This document shows, piece after piece, positions 45,417 through 55,194 of a stretch of DNA of 64,000 bases (positions within the stretch are counted from its first letter, which is position 1; each line of letters starts with the position of its first letter). Source of the DNA: Lentisphaera profundi. Its GTDB lineage: Bacteria > Verrucomicrobiota > Lentisphaeria > Lentisphaerales > Lentisphaeraceae. The translations under genes were made by a program, and so were the position numbers. Below the pieces are notes generated by a model. The model was not told the DNA's origin. It worked only from the letters and a program-made list of their open reading frames with translations, and did not search any database. The DNA lies in assembly GCF_028728065.1 (NCBI RefSeq), contig NZ_CP117811.1, forward strand, positions 1,984,001-2,048,000, written 5' to 3'.

Positions 45417-46226
45417 ATGTCTAGCAAACCAAAAAACACTGGTGGACCTTTAGTTATCACATTTTCTTTCGTACTTATTGGCATGCTCGCTTTTGGATTC
45501 ACGGGCTTAGCTAAAACAGCCAAAGATAGCTACGCAAAAAACCAAAGTGAAATCACTAGACTACAAGACGCTCAAAAACTGGAACTCCAATCACGTTCCG
45601 AAAAAGCGAAAGCTGCTATCGCACAAAAAGCAGAGCTCAAAGCTCAAGCCGCATCACCTGTTGCTGGCGCAAATGTCGAAATTGGCAAAGCAAAGTATAT
45701 GCTTTGTGCAACTTGCCACGGGCCAAATGGCGAAGGCATGACGGCTCTAAAGTCTCCTGCTCTTGCTGGACAAAGCGCTGAGTACATCATTCGCCAACTT
45801 CAATACTTCAAACACGGCGTTCGCGGTGCAGACCCAGCCAAAGACATGCAAGGTTCTATGATGGCTCCGATGGCCAAAATGCTTTCAGATGATGACATGA
45901 CCAATGTTGCCGCCTATATCGGAACACTTACAGGTAAAGCTCAGCACACATTAACTGGTGATGCCAATGCTGGCAAAGCAAAATATATGCTTTGTGCAAC
46001 TTGCCACGGACCGAATGGCGAAGGCATGCCTGCCATGAAGTCTCCGGGTTTAACTAACCTTCCTGATTACTATATCGTATCACAGCTTCAGAATTTCAAA
46101 CACGGTGTTCGCGGCGCAGACCCTGCTAAAGATATGCAAGGTTCGATGATGGCTCCTATGGCCAAAATGCTTTCAGAAGAAGATATGAAGAATTTAGCAG
46201 CATACATCAAGACTTTAGCTAAATAA
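45417..46226 (+). CDS. Membrane-anchored diheme cytochrome c (c4-like)
   Basis: 269 residues. One N-terminal membrane helix (PLVITFSFVLIGMLAFGF) anchors it; an Ala/Lys/Gln-rich helix (34-78) spans to two nearly identical class I cytochrome domains of about 85 residues. Each has CATCH (C97-C100-H101; C193-C196-H197) and a distal MMAPMAKML segment for the Met ligand. AAGGA lies before ATG 45417. Likely role: electron transfer at the periplasmic face of the inner membrane, for example to an oxidase, which is not in the window. The strong similarity of the two halves indicates a recent internal duplication or gene conversion. Confidence 0.92.
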   Translation: MSSKPKNTGGPLVITFSFVLIGMLAFGFTGLAKTAKDSYAKNQSEITRLQDAQKLELQSRSEKAKAAIAQKAELKAQAASPVAGANVEIGKAKYMLCATCHGPNGEGMTALKSPALAGQSAEYIIRQLQYFKHGVRGADPAKDMQGSMMAPMAKMLSDDDMTNVAAYIGTLTGKAQHTLTGDANAGKAKYMLCATCHGPNGEGMPAMKSPGLTNLPDYYIVSQLQNFKHGVRGADPAKDMQGSMMAPMAKMLSEEDMKNLAAYIKTLAK

Positions 46227-46247
46227 TCTAAACTAGCTTATCATTTC

Positions 46248-46276
46248 AGGAGCACTTAGGTGCTCCTTTTTTTTTT
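46248..46276 (+). terminator. Terminator of the cytochrome gene
   Basis: AGGAGCAC-TTAG-GTGCTCCT, a perfect 8 bp stem, followed by nine T residues. Confidence 0.94.
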
Positions 46277-46299
46277 AATAAAAATCACCCAGGCTTATA

Positions 46300-46848
46300 A
46301 TGAGTAAACTATTTTGGATCGATATGGAAATGACGGGTCTTGAGCTCGAAACAAATCGCATACTCGAAGTTGCTATACTTATTACAGACCATAGGCTTGA
46401 TATTATCGATCGCTTTCAAGCCGTCATTCGTACACCTCAAAGTTTACTCGACTCAATGGATGAATGGAATACTCGCACTCACAAGGGAAATGGCTTAGCT
46501 AAAGAATCCCTCAATGGTCGCTTCATCCAAGAAGTAGAACTTGATCTACTTACATTAGTGGAAAAACACTTTCAAAGTAAGCAGGTTTTTCTCTGCGGCA
46601 GCTCACTGAGCCTAGATCGAATGTTTATCGACAAATATCTACCTAACTTTGCTAAAAAAGTCCATTATCGAATTGTGGACGTCTCTTCATGGAAAGCTAT
46701 CTTCCAAGACTTCTTAGACCTACGCTTTCACAAACAAGATTCTCACCGTGCTATGAGTGATATTGAAGAATCAATACGCGAACTCAAGCTCTATTTATCT
46801 TACATAGACTCAAAAAAACTCCCCGAAGTTCTAAATTTACATCTATAA
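46300..46848 (+). CDS. orn: Oligoribonuclease
   Basis: 182 residues, the usual length. DEDDh exonuclease motifs: IDMEMTGL (Asp8, Glu10), SLSLDRMFIDKYLP and HRAMSDIEESIREL. It degrades the 2-5 nt RNA and pGpG left by other nucleases. The gene starts 24 bp after the terminator of the cytochrome gene and may have its own promoter. Confidence 0.96.
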   Translation: MSKLFWIDMEMTGLELETNRILEVAILITDHRLDIIDRFQAVIRTPQSLLDSMDEWNTRTHKGNGLAKESLNGRFIQEVELDLLTLVEKHFQSKQVFLCGSSLSLDRMFIDKYLPNFAKKVHYRIVDVSSWKAIFQDFLDLRFHKQDSHRAMSDIEESIRELKLYLSYIDSKKLPEVLNLHL

Positions 46849-46923
46849 CATTCTTATAAGAAAAAATTATTTATCACCACAGGCAAAGGCAACTTGCTCT
46901 GAATAAAACACCGGGTATTCCTT

Positions 46924-47748
46924 ATGAACCTCCTTCCCTGCTTACATGGCACCTTTACGTATTACCATGACTCATGGCTACCAACTTTAACTGAACTTGG
47001 CATCACACCCACAGATCCGTGGACTACTATTCATCCTGGTATTTCAGTTAGTCGTAGTAAGCGCGTCAATTGTTTTTTAATTGAAGACAATCATAAAAAA
47101 TCATTTTATAAAACCTATCAACTTCACGATAAATTCTGGGAATTCTTCTTCCGGCCATCCAAATGCCTGACTGAAGTACGTAACTACGAGACCATGAAAA
47201 AAATCGGGATCCCATGCCCTACTGTACTTGCTTATGGTGAACGTAGATCTTTTGGAAGCCTTCATGAAAATTTCATTGTCACTGATGCTATCACTGATGC
47301 TCAAGACCTCAGTAATTTTGCCGAAGAATGGTTTCTTATTAAATGCTCCACAGAAAAGAACAGAATTTATCAAGAACTATCCCAAAAAGTACTCAAACAA
47401 ACCAAACTCGCTCATCGCAATAATTTTTTCCATTTCGACCTTCATTGGCGAAATATCTTAATCAAAAAAGATCTTAGTGGTAACTGGCAAAGCTTTTGGA
47501 TTGATAGTCCCCGTGGGTGTAAAATAAAATTCGACAGACGACGCGGATATCTTGTCGACCTATCATGCCTCGCAAGGTTTGCTGTATACTATCTCACTAG
47601 AACACAGCGCTACCGCTTTATTTGCGACTACCTCGACTTGCCTGGTGGCCCAAAAGTCAAAGCTCTATTCCGAGCAGTTGACGCACGTTTAGCTAGAAGA
47701 CCTCCCCCCATCCCTAGAAAAATAAGAGAAAGACCAAAAAATTCATAA
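46924..47748 (+). CDS. Lipopolysaccharide kinase (WaaP/KdkA-like)
   Basis: 274 residues. A protein-kinase-like fold is indicated by SFYKTY (nucleotide Lys), NNFFHFDLHWRNILI with catalytic Asp172, and WIDSPRG (metal-binding Asp). The spacing and the HFDLHWRN sequence match the Kdo/WaaP family that phosphorylates sugars of the LPS core. No clear Shine-Dalgarno precedes ATG 46924, so the start is slightly uncertain. The C-terminus is basic and proline-rich (ARRPPPIPRKIRERPKNS). The neighbouring Yej-type transporter follows by 63 bp. Confidence 0.85.
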   Translation: MNLLPCLHGTFTYYHDSWLPTLTELGITPTDPWTTIHPGISVSRSKRVNCFLIEDNHKKSFYKTYQLHDKFWEFFFRPSKCLTEVRNYETMKKIGIPCPTVLAYGERRSFGSLHENFIVTDAITDAQDLSNFAEEWFLIKCSTEKNRIYQELSQKVLKQTKLAHRNNFFHFDLHWRNILIKKDLSGNWQSFWIDSPRGCKIKFDRRRGYLVDLSCLARFAVYYLTRTQRYRFICDYLDLPGGPKVKALFRAVDARLARRPPPIPRKIRERPKNS

Positions 47749-47811
47749 TATTTTTAAGTCATAGCCCGTACTAGGACTTTAACTTATTGCGCATGGTTTA
47801 ACCTTAAGGTC

Positions 47812-48855
47812 ATGGGAACTTATATACTCAGAAGAATCTTGCTCATGATCCCCACTTTTTTGGTGATCACAATTTTGGTGTACTTTCTATGCCGTACCGT
47901 TCCTGGTGGACCCATCGAACGCGCCAAAGAGCGAATTATGATGGCTCAACTTGAAGAAGGCTCTCAATCCTCAGGCTCCTATAGCGATGAACTAGATAAA
48001 TTTGCTACAGGCGAACTCTCCGCGGAAGACAAAGCTGATTTAATGGCTCAATACAACATCACCGACAATCCCTGGAGTGACTACTTCTCTTGGCTCGGAC
48101 GAACTCTTAGTGGTGATCTTGGCATCTCCGCCACATATAATGAACCCGTAACTAAACTCATTATTAACCGCATGCCCATATCTATTTTTTATGGAATCAT
48201 CTCGATGTTTTTTATTTACGGAATCTGCGTCCCCCTAGGAGTTATAAAAGCACTCAAAAACGAAAGCCTCATTGATAATGCCAGTTCCTTTTTTGTATTT
48301 GTCGCCTACGCCATCCCTGGCTATGCCTTTGGTGCCATCCTCTTAGTTTATTTTGCTGGTCAATGGCAATGGCTCCCGCTAGGCGGCTTTGTTTCCGATC
48401 AATATGATTCTTTAAGTTTTTGGGGGAAAATCTCTGACCTATTACAACATGCAATCTTACCCATGAGCTGTTACCTCATTGGCTCTTTTGCTTTCATGAC
48501 CATGCTTGTCAAAAACACCATGTTAGATAATCTATCCTATGATTATATCCGTACCGCCTTAGCTAAAGGCGTGCCCTATAAGAAAGCAGTCTTTAAACAT
48601 GCCTTAGACAATAGTCTGATCCCCTTAGCAACTCATTTCGGTAATAGTATTTCGATCATTATTAGCGGATCTTTCCTCATTGAAAAGGTTTTTAACATAG
48701 AAGGTTTTGGACTCTTGGGTTTTAATTCCCTAGAAAGTCGGGACTACGAAGTTGTCATGGGTGTTTTAGCCATCTCTTGCGTATTGCAAATGGTCGGCAA
48801 TCTGCTTTCTGATATCTGTGTTGCTTATGTTGATCCTCGAGTGAAATTCGATTAA
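47812..48855 (+). CDS. yejB: Peptide ABC transporter permease, YejB-like
   Basis: 347 residues, six membrane helices of the DppB/OppB family. The N-terminus (YILRRILLMIPTF, then VPGGPIERAKER) is that of YejB rather than OppB. The inner-membrane EAA-type loop reads IRTALAKGVPYKKAVFKHAL. In E. coli YejABEF imports antimicrobial peptides including microcin C. It is the first of five consecutive genes of one importer. Confidence 0.9.
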   Translation: MGTYILRRILLMIPTFLVITILVYFLCRTVPGGPIERAKERIMMAQLEEGSQSSGSYSDELDKFATGELSAEDKADLMAQYNITDNPWSDYFSWLGRTLSGDLGISATYNEPVTKLIINRMPISIFYGIISMFFIYGICVPLGVIKALKNESLIDNASSFFVFVAYAIPGYAFGAILLVYFAGQWQWLPLGGFVSDQYDSLSFWGKISDLLQHAILPMSCYLIGSFAFMTMLVKNTMLDNLSYDYIRTALAKGVPYKKAVFKHALDNSLIPLATHFGNSISIIISGSFLIEKVFNIEGFGLLGFNSLESRDYEVVMGVLAISCVLQMVGNLLSDICVAYVDPRVKFD

Positions 48856-48856
48856 A

Positions 48857-50059
48857 ATGAACCCTATTAATCAACAGCGCTGGAAAAGATTCTCTAAAAA
48901 CAAAATGGCTATGATCAGCCTCAAAGTCTTTACCCTACTCACTTTAATATCACTCTGCTCAGAGCTTTTTTTCAATGACAAAGCTCTTGTTGTTTATTAC
49001 AAAGGCGAATTCCATTTTCCCTTTATTCAAAATGCGATCCCCGCAAAAACTTTTGGCCTAGAAACACAGAGCGAAGCTAATTACCTCGACTTACAAAAAC
49101 AATTCCGTCAAACACCGGAAGAAGGCAATTGGTTAATGATGCCTTTTATCCCTTACCATTATCGCAGTGTTAGTAAAGTTGATAGCACACCCATCGACTT
49201 GGAACTCAAAAATAAAGAAGATTTCTATAATACACAAATTGAACAGCTCCAACAAAACCTCGAAGCCAACAAGCACCAAATCTACGAACTCAAACTCACT
49301 CGAAACCATGCCTTAGGAAAAATTGATTCTCAGAAATATCATCCACTACCTCCCACTTTAGCGACAAAACATTTCCTCGGAACAGATAGTACCGGAAGAG
49401 ATATCTTAGCTCAACTTAGCTATGGATACCGCATTGCTATCACCTTTGCCCTCATCCTTTTATTGATCAATTATTTTATTGGTATTGCCATCGGCTGTGC
49501 GATGGGCTATTTGGGCTCTTGGTATGACCTGCTCATGCAAAGAATTATCGAAGTTTTATCCAACATCCCTTTCCTCTATATCATCATCATTATTGCTTCT
49601 ATTTTGCGTAGCAATGGCTTCACCATGGGCTTCTGGGCTTTAGTAGGGATATACGTCTCTCTAGGATGGATGGGCATGACTTGGTACATGCGAACGGCTA
49701 CACTCAAAGAAAAAGCTCGTGAATATGTACTCGCCGCACGTGCTGCTGGTGCCTCTAATACCCGCATCGTTTTCACCCACATATTGCCCAATGTTGTCTC
49801 CCTACTCGTAACCTTCGCACCCTTTTCAATTTCGGGTGCGATTGTTGGCCTCACATCCTTAGACTTCCTAGGTTATGGTTTGCCCAAAGATTATCCGAGC
49901 TGGGGCTCGCTCATCAAATTGGGTACGGATAACATTCAGTCACCATGGATCATTACATCTATTGTCTTCGCCATGGTCTTGATCCTTTTCCTCATTAATG
50001 CCGTAGGCGAAGGTATTCGCCAAGCTTTTGACCCTAAAAAAATCTCCCACTTCGAATGA
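48857..50059 (+). CDS. yejE: Peptide ABC transporter permease, YejE-like
   Basis: 400 residues, OppC/YejE family. RWKRFSKNKMAMISLKVF, LCSELFFNDKALVVYYKGEF and HFLGTDSTGRDILAQL follow the YejE pattern, with the large periplasmic loop between the first two helices. A Gln/Lys-rich helix (about 120-155: EDFYNTQIEQLQQNLEANKH) is inserted there. The permease loop is REYVLAARAAGASNTRIVFTH (in part). One base separates it from yejB, and its end overlaps the binding-protein gene by four bases. Confidence 0.9.
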   Translation: MNPINQQRWKRFSKNKMAMISLKVFTLLTLISLCSELFFNDKALVVYYKGEFHFPFIQNAIPAKTFGLETQSEANYLDLQKQFRQTPEEGNWLMMPFIPYHYRSVSKVDSTPIDLELKNKEDFYNTQIEQLQQNLEANKHQIYELKLTRNHALGKIDSQKYHPLPPTLATKHFLGTDSTGRDILAQLSYGYRIAITFALILLLINYFIGIAIGCAMGYLGSWYDLLMQRIIEVLSNIPFLYIIIIIASILRSNGFTMGFWALVGIYVSLGWMGMTWYMRTATLKEKAREYVLAARAAGASNTRIVFTHILPNVVSLLVTFAPFSISGAIVGLTSLDFLGYGLPKDYPSWGSLIKLGTDNIQSPWIITSIVFAMVLILFLINAVGEGIRQAFDPKKISHFE

Positions 50060-52116
50060 AAAAATATCTTACAGTTGTCATCTTCCTATTTTTTGCCTCT
50101 TGCCTAACTATCTTTTTTTTGGCCATGCGCAAAAATACCTTTTTAAAGGAACTTCGCATCATCCCTCAAAATATTTCTCTCCCTCCAAGCTTCCCTATCA
50201 GTAAAGAACAATGGCCCGAGAACTTAGTATGGGAAAATGGTAGTGATCAAGAAATCTTCTCGGACTCAAAGGCCACCAAAGGCGGAACTTGGAATAGCTC
50301 GATCTCTTCCTTCCCTCCTAATTTCCGTCAAGTTGGCCCCGAATCCAACTCAGGCTTTCGTGGCTTTCTAGATAATAATGATATGGGCCTCATTGAGATC
50401 CATCCCGTAACACAAAAAATCATCCCTGCCTTGGCCTCCGAATGGGCCGTCAATGAAGACCGCACCATGGTTTATTTTAAAATTGATCCCGATGCCAGTT
50501 GGGATGATGGCGTACCTGTAACCGCCGATGACTTTATTTTTCGACTTAAAGCCATGCGTTCACCAGGTATTATTGCGCCATGGTATAACCAATACTATTC
50601 CAGCATGATCAGTGATATACTCAAATTTGGCGACAAGCGCATTGCGATAAAACTCCCTTCTCCGATGGCCGACACTGTACTCAAAGCCGCCATGCGCCCC
50701 TTGCCTTACCATCATTATGGTGCTCTTCGCGAGATCCGCAAAACATACCCCCTTGCAAGAGCCATTTCTTATTTAGAGCGAGATCACAAAGAAATCCCTG
50801 AAAACATTTTAGCGATCCAAAAAAACCACGTGCAGGCTCTTGAGGCTCTAAGTACTGAAGAAGAAAAACCAAAAGAACCTTCAGTCGAAATCACCGTCGA
50901 AGACGTAGAAGCCAACTGGATAAAAAACCATAATTGGCAAATCCAACCGCGCACGGGTCCTTATAATATTGATTCATATATCAAAGGCAAAGAAGTCATC
51001 TTTAAGCGCAATCAAAATTGGTGGGCAAAAGATAAAAAATATTTCAAAAACCGCTATAATGTTGATTTCATTCGATACTCTGTCATTCGCGACAATAACC
51101 TAGCCTATGAAAAATTTAAACTTGGCTATCTCGATCAATTCCCCTTACTACTGCCGAATTACTGGCACTCAAAAGCCAAATACCTCGATCCTATTGATCG
51201 TGGTTATATGCAGAAAATCTGGTTTTATACTCAGAAACCAGAAGCCTCCTATCAAATAAGCTTCAACCTCGATAACCCTCGCCTCAAAGATCTGAACCTA
51301 CGCTTAGGAATCATCTATTCACTCAATATTCAAAACTTGTTAGACACCGTTTTATATGGTGATTATGAAAGGTCTGAAACCTTCCATGAAGGCTATGGTG
51401 ACTACTCTAACCCCAATATCAAGGCCCGGCGTTTTGACGCCAATAAAGCCGTAGAATACTTCAAAAAAGCAGGCTACACAAAAATTGGGCGAGATGGCAT
51501 TCGAGTCAATGATAAAGATGAAAAACTTCGTTTTAAAGTCCTCTATGCCGCGCCCCATCATACCGAACGAATTCTTGCACTCCAAAACGAAGCAAAGAAA
51601 CTTGGCTTACAATTAGACTTAGATAGCTTCGACTCAACTGCCGTCTTCAAGGCTATGCTCAATAAAGAGCATGAGATTGCATGGCATGGCTGGGGCGCCG
51701 GTTTTAGACCTCAATATCGTGGACAATTTCATCAAACTTATGCTCATAAGAAACAAAATAATAATTTATCCAATCTCGATAATACCGAAGTCAGTGAAAT
51801 GATTGATAAATATCGTTTTGCCCTCGATACTAAAACTCGTATTGAGCTCGCCCATCAAATCGAAAAAGCTCTTTTTGAATTGGCTCCAGCCGTCCCCACC
51901 TACAAAGTCCCTTACTTTCGTCAAGGCTTATGGCGTTGGGTTCGCTACCCCTCTTTTATCGCAACTCCGAGTAGCGAGATGATTATGGATGATCTCGGCC
52001 TCTTTTGGATTGATACAGAACTTAAAAAAGAAATCCAAGAAAAAATGGTTAAGAAAGAAATCATTTACGACATCCCACCCCTCATCAAAAACACTTTTTA
52101 TCGGGGTAAACTCTAA
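50056..52116 (+). CDS. yejA: Peptide-binding protein of the Yej-type ABC transporter
   Basis: 686 residues, solute-binding protein family 5. An N-terminal hydrophobic segment (YLTVVIFLFFASCLTIFFL) could be a lipoprotein signal (FASC) or an anchor. Family features are WAVNEDRTMVYFKIDPDASW, DGVPVTADDFIFRL, and the C-terminal HGWGAGFRP. It is longer than most OppA proteins owing to an insertion near residues 255-290 (EEEKPKEPSVEITVEDVEAN). Role: capture of peptides or peptide-like compounds in the periplasm for the YejBE channel. Confidence 0.88.
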   Translation: MKKYLTVVIFLFFASCLTIFFLAMRKNTFLKELRIIPQNISLPPSFPISKEQWPENLVWENGSDQEIFSDSKATKGGTWNSSISSFPPNFRQVGPESNSGFRGFLDNNDMGLIEIHPVTQKIIPALASEWAVNEDRTMVYFKIDPDASWDDGVPVTADDFIFRLKAMRSPGIIAPWYNQYYSSMISDILKFGDKRIAIKLPSPMADTVLKAAMRPLPYHHYGALREIRKTYPLARAISYLERDHKEIPENILAIQKNHVQALEALSTEEEKPKEPSVEITVEDVEANWIKNHNWQIQPRTGPYNIDSYIKGKEVIFKRNQNWWAKDKKYFKNRYNVDFIRYSVIRDNNLAYEKFKLGYLDQFPLLLPNYWHSKAKYLDPIDRGYMQKIWFYTQKPEASYQISFNLDNPRLKDLNLRLGIIYSLNIQNLLDTVLYGDYERSETFHEGYGDYSNPNIKARRFDANKAVEYFKKAGYTKIGRDGIRVNDKDEKLRFKVLYAAPHHTERILALQNEAKKLGLQLDLDSFDSTAVFKAMLNKEHEIAWHGWGAGFRPQYRGQFHQTYAHKKQNNNLSNLDNTEVSEMIDKYRFALDTKTRIELAHQIEKALFELAPAVPTYKVPYFRQGLWRWVRYPSFIATPSSEMIMDDLGLFWIDTELKKEIQEKMVKKEIIYDIPPLIKNTFYRGKL

Positions 52117-53102
52117 TGCTACAGCTAAAAAATCTCAGTACGACTTTTGACTTGGAAGATGAAACCATTTGCGCCGTCGATCAACTCTCCTTCGATTTGC
52201 CACAAGGAAAAACTCTTGGTATTGTTGGTGAATCTGGCTCGGGAAAAAGCGTCAGCGCACTTTCTATTCTTCGTCTCCTACCCAAACCCATGGGAAAATC
52301 CACTGGTAAGATCCTCCTTGATGGTCAAAATATCCTCGCCTTAAGTCCCAATGAGATGCTGAAGATTAGAGGCAATAAAATCTCTATGATTTTCCAAGAA
52401 CCCATGACCGCACTCAATCCCGTTCACTCCGTGAGCAAACAGCTCATGGAAACCTTCTTTCTTCATTTTCCAGGGATCAGTAAGAGTTCTGCTTGGGATC
52501 GCTCACTCGAAATGCTGACAAAAGTAGGCATCCCCGCGCCTGAAAAGCGCATGCATGAGTTCCCTCATCAATTATCTGGAGGCATGCGCCAACGCGTTAT
52601 GATTGCTATTGCACTCTCATGCGAACCCGACATCCTCATTGCTGATGAACCGACCACCGCTCTCGACGTTACTGTGCAGGCACAAATCATCGATCTCATG
52701 AAAGACCTACAGAAAAAAAATAATATGTCAATCATCTTCATAACTCATGACCTTGGTGTCGTGGCAGAAACCTGCGACGAAGTCCTGGTCATGTATGGCG
52801 GACGCATGGTTGAGCACGCCCCTGTGATCGAACTCTTTGAAAAACCTTCACATCCCTATACCAAAGCACTCATGGCCTCTCTTCCTCAACTGAGTCAAAA
52901 ACGCAAAACTGAACTCAAAACTATTCCCGGCTTAGTCCCCTCCCTCAAGGACTTAAATATAGGCTGCCGATTTGGACCTCGCTCAGGCTTCTCACATAGT
53001 GAAGAAAGCTTAAATACCAGACCTGAGATCCATCAAATCAGTCCCGACCATCGTATCGAGTGGTGCCCCGATTGTCAAAATGCTATGGGGAGATCGCTCT
53101 GA
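52116..53102 (+). CDS. Peptide ABC transporter ATP-binding protein (OppD-like)
   Basis: 328 residues. Walker A GESGSGKS, signature [12 protein letters not shown], Walker [12 protein letters not shown], and the C-terminal OppD/OppF extension ([30 protein letters not shown]). In E. coli the two ATPase halves are fused as YejF; here they are separate, this being the first half. The start overlaps the preceding stop by one base (TAATG). Confidence 0.94.
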   Translation: MLQLKNLSTTFDLEDETICAVDQLSFDLPQGKTLGIVGESGSGKSVSALSILRLLPKPMGKSTGKILLDGQNILALSPNEMLKIRGNKISMIFQEPMTALNPVHSVSKQLMETFFLHFPGISKSSAWDRSLEMLTKVGIPAPEKRMHEFPHQLSGGMRQRVMIAIALSCEPDILIADEPTTALDVTVQAQIIDLMKDLQKKNNMSIIFITHDLGVVAETCDEVLVMYGGRMVEHAPVIELFEKPSHPYTKALMASLPQLSQKRKTELKTIPGLVPSLKDLNIGCRFGPRSGFSHSEESLNTRPEIHQISPDHRIEWCPDCQNAMGRSL

Positions 53103-54076
53103 TGCTAAAAGTTAATGATCTACAAATGCATTTCCCCGTTTATGGTGGTTTATTGCGCCGTCAAGTCGCTAAAGTTTTTGCTGTGGACAAAGTCGACCTC
53201 AGCGTTGCTCCAGGAGAGACATTAGGCTTGGTCGGTGAATCAGGCTGTGGAAAAAGCACTCTTGGAAGGGCTATTTTACAGCTCTATAAACCCACTGCGG
53301 GCTCCGTGAAATTCCAAGATAAAGAGCTAACTCAACTCAGTAAGAGTGAGATGCGCGAAGTTCGCAAAGATATTCAAATTATTTTACAAGATCCTGGGGA
53401 ATCACTCAATTCTCGTCATACCGTTGGTCGCATTATTGAAGAACCACTCATCATTCACAAAATTGGCAAAAATGCTGCTGAACGAAAAAAGCAAGTTCTT
53501 GAACTTCTCCAAAAAGTGGGCCTTCAAGAAGACTCCTATCACCGTTACCCACATGAATTTTCTGGTGGTCAAAGGCAGCGCATCAGCATTGCTCGAGCGA
53601 TTGCTCTCAAACCAAAATTGATCATTTGTGATGAAGCGGTATCGGCACTTGATGTCTCGATACAATCACAGATCCTCAATCTTTTAATGGATCTTCAAAA
53701 AGAAATGAATTTGGCCTATATCTTTATTTCTCATGACCTCTCTGTAGTCCGTCACGTATCCGACCGCATTGCCGTCATGTACTTAGGAAAAATTGTCGAA
53801 CTTACTGATACCGACGCCCTCTATAACAAGTCACTCCATCCTTACACACAAGCACTCATTTCTGCCATACCTCAGCCCGACCCACGTAGAAAGAAAACAT
53901 CGATAACTCTTCAGGGCGATGTCCCATCTCCGCTCAATCCGCCCTCTGGCTGTCATTTCCATACTCGTTGTCCACTAGCCACTGATTTATGTAAAACTCA
54001 GGTCCCCGAATTAAAGCAATATTCTACTTCAGAAAAAAGCCACCAAGCTTCCTGTCACCTTATATCAGAACCTTGA
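53102..54076 (+). CDS. Peptide ABC transporter ATP-binding protein (OppF-like)
   Basis: 324 residues. Walker A GESGCGKST, signature FSGGQRQRISIA, Walker B IICDEAVSALD, and the C-terminal peptide-transporter domain with GCHFHTRCPLATDLC. The ATG at 53102 overlaps the OppD stop by one base (TGATG), so the longer frame beginning at 53060 is not needed. Last gene of the importer operon; it converges on the AraC gene with a 4 bp gap. Confidence 0.94.
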   Translation: MLKVNDLQMHFPVYGGLLRRQVAKVFAVDKVDLSVAPGETLGLVGESGCGKSTLGRAILQLYKPTAGSVKFQDKELTQLSKSEMREVRKDIQIILQDPGESLNSRHTVGRIIEEPLIIHKIGKNAAERKKQVLELLQKVGLQEDSYHRYPHEFSGGQRQRISIARAIALKPKLIICDEAVSALDVSIQSQILNLLMDLQKEMNLAYIFISHDLSVVRHVSDRIAVMYLGKIVELTDTDALYNKSLHPYTQALISAIPQPDPRRKKTSITLQGDVPSPLNPPSGCHFHTRCPLATDLCKTQVPELKQYSTSEKSHQASCHLISEP

Positions 54077-54080
54077 GTTT

Positions 54081-54947
54081 TTAATTTTTATCCAAATATC
54101 TTTTACGAAATTCACGAGGAGTCATACCCTTGATTTCTTGAAATCTACGATTAAAATTAGACAGCGTATTGAAACCCGAATCATAACAAATATTTGATAC
54201 GCTATTTTTTGTCTCGATAAGTCGACGACAAGCCTGAGCAATACGAAGTTCATTAACATAATTCACAAAAGTCTTACCTGTATTTCTCTTAAAGAAACGT
54301 GAAAAAGACTTTGGACTCATCATACAGACATCTGCTGCCTCGGCCAAACTGATAGGCAGCTCTAGGTTATTACTAATATGACGTGTGATTTGATCGACTT
54401 TATTAACATTCTCTCGGTTCAAATTGGGTGAATAGAGTGGGCTTACCAGTTTTTTACGGTCTTCTCGACTTGCGCGTGTCATGACATCTAAAACCTCGAT
54501 GATTTGAGTGAAACGCTGGAGATCATTTAGTTCTTCCATTGCCAGTATCAGCTCATGGACTTCATCTCTAGTTTTTCCAGAAAATTCAAAAGAACGTTCT
54601 GCCTCTTTTAAAAATTCCCCGATGTGCATTGTCTCAGGCTTATCAAATAAACCTTTACCCATGGATTCTTCAGAAAATTGAATCACTGACATTGCTGGCT
54701 TTGTGGGATCGTTTTCATCCACTTCGACCGCATGAAATGCGTGGGGTAAATTAGGCCCCATAATTAGTAAGGTCCCCGGCTTAAGTTCACCAATGTAATC
54801 ACCATTAATGTAATGACCTGTATTCTTTCTTATCAAAAGAATATCATATTCAGGGTGATGATGCCATACCGGCCAAATGTTCGTATCTTCTTTATAATTA
54901 AACGATCGCGTCTGACAGTTACTGATGATTTCTAATTGCGCTTCCAT
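54081..54947 (-). CDS. AraC-family transcriptional regulator
   Basis: 288 residues. An N-terminal cupin domain (WPVWHHHPEYDILLI; LKPGTLLIMGPNLPHAF) probably binds a sugar. The C-terminal 100 residues are two helix-turn-helix motifs (ISLAEAADVCMMSPKSFSRFF and SNICYDSGFNTLSNFNRRF, given in part). It is divergent from the operon starting at 55195, and two 24 nt direct repeats lie in the space between, so it is the likely regulator of that operon. Confidence 0.93.
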   Translation of the reverse strand: MEAQLEIISNCQTRSFNYKEDTNIWPVWHHHPEYDILLIRKNTGHYINGDYIGELKPGTLLIMGPNLPHAFHAVEVDENDPTKPAMSVIQFSEESMGKGLFDKPETMHIGEFLKEAERSFEFSGKTRDEVHELILAMEELNDLQRFTQIIEVLDVMTRASREDRKKLVSPLYSPNLNRENVNKVDQITRHISNNLELPISLAEAADVCMMSPKSFSRFFKRNTGKTFVNYVNELRIAQACRRLIETKNSVSNICYDSGFNTLSNFNRRFQEIKGMTPREFRKRYLDKN

Positions 54948-55003
54948 ACAAGTCCTTAACTAAGATGAATTCTACATTGAAGTAGATCTAAATACATTAT
55001 CAT

Positions 55004-55027
55004 GTAGAAATAGTACTATTTATTGTC
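55004..55027 (+). promoter_or_regulatory. Direct repeat A, candidate AraC-type operator
   Basis: The 24 nt sequence starting GTAGAAATAGTA and ending TTATTGTC matches the repeat at 55100-55123 at most positions. AraC-type regulators bind direct repeats of this kind. Confidence 0.6.
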
Positions 55028-55099
55028 GAAATCAAGGAGTTTATCAAAAATAACTATGATACCATATCATCATTACAAATAGATTTAATTCTAATAATA

Positions 55100-55123
55100 G
55101 TGGAAATAGTATCACTTTTTGTC
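55100..55123 (+). promoter_or_regulatory. Direct repeat B, candidate AraC-type operator
   Basis: GTGGAAATAGTA...TTTTTGTC, the second copy, 72 bp before the ATG at 55195. The 96 bp between starts is close to nine helical turns, which would allow looping. Confidence 0.6.
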
Positions 55124-55194
55124 CTTATGAAGGTGTTGATTGTTTTCTAGAAGAATAGATTTAAATATCATTAAAGCTTTTAAACAGGATAAAT

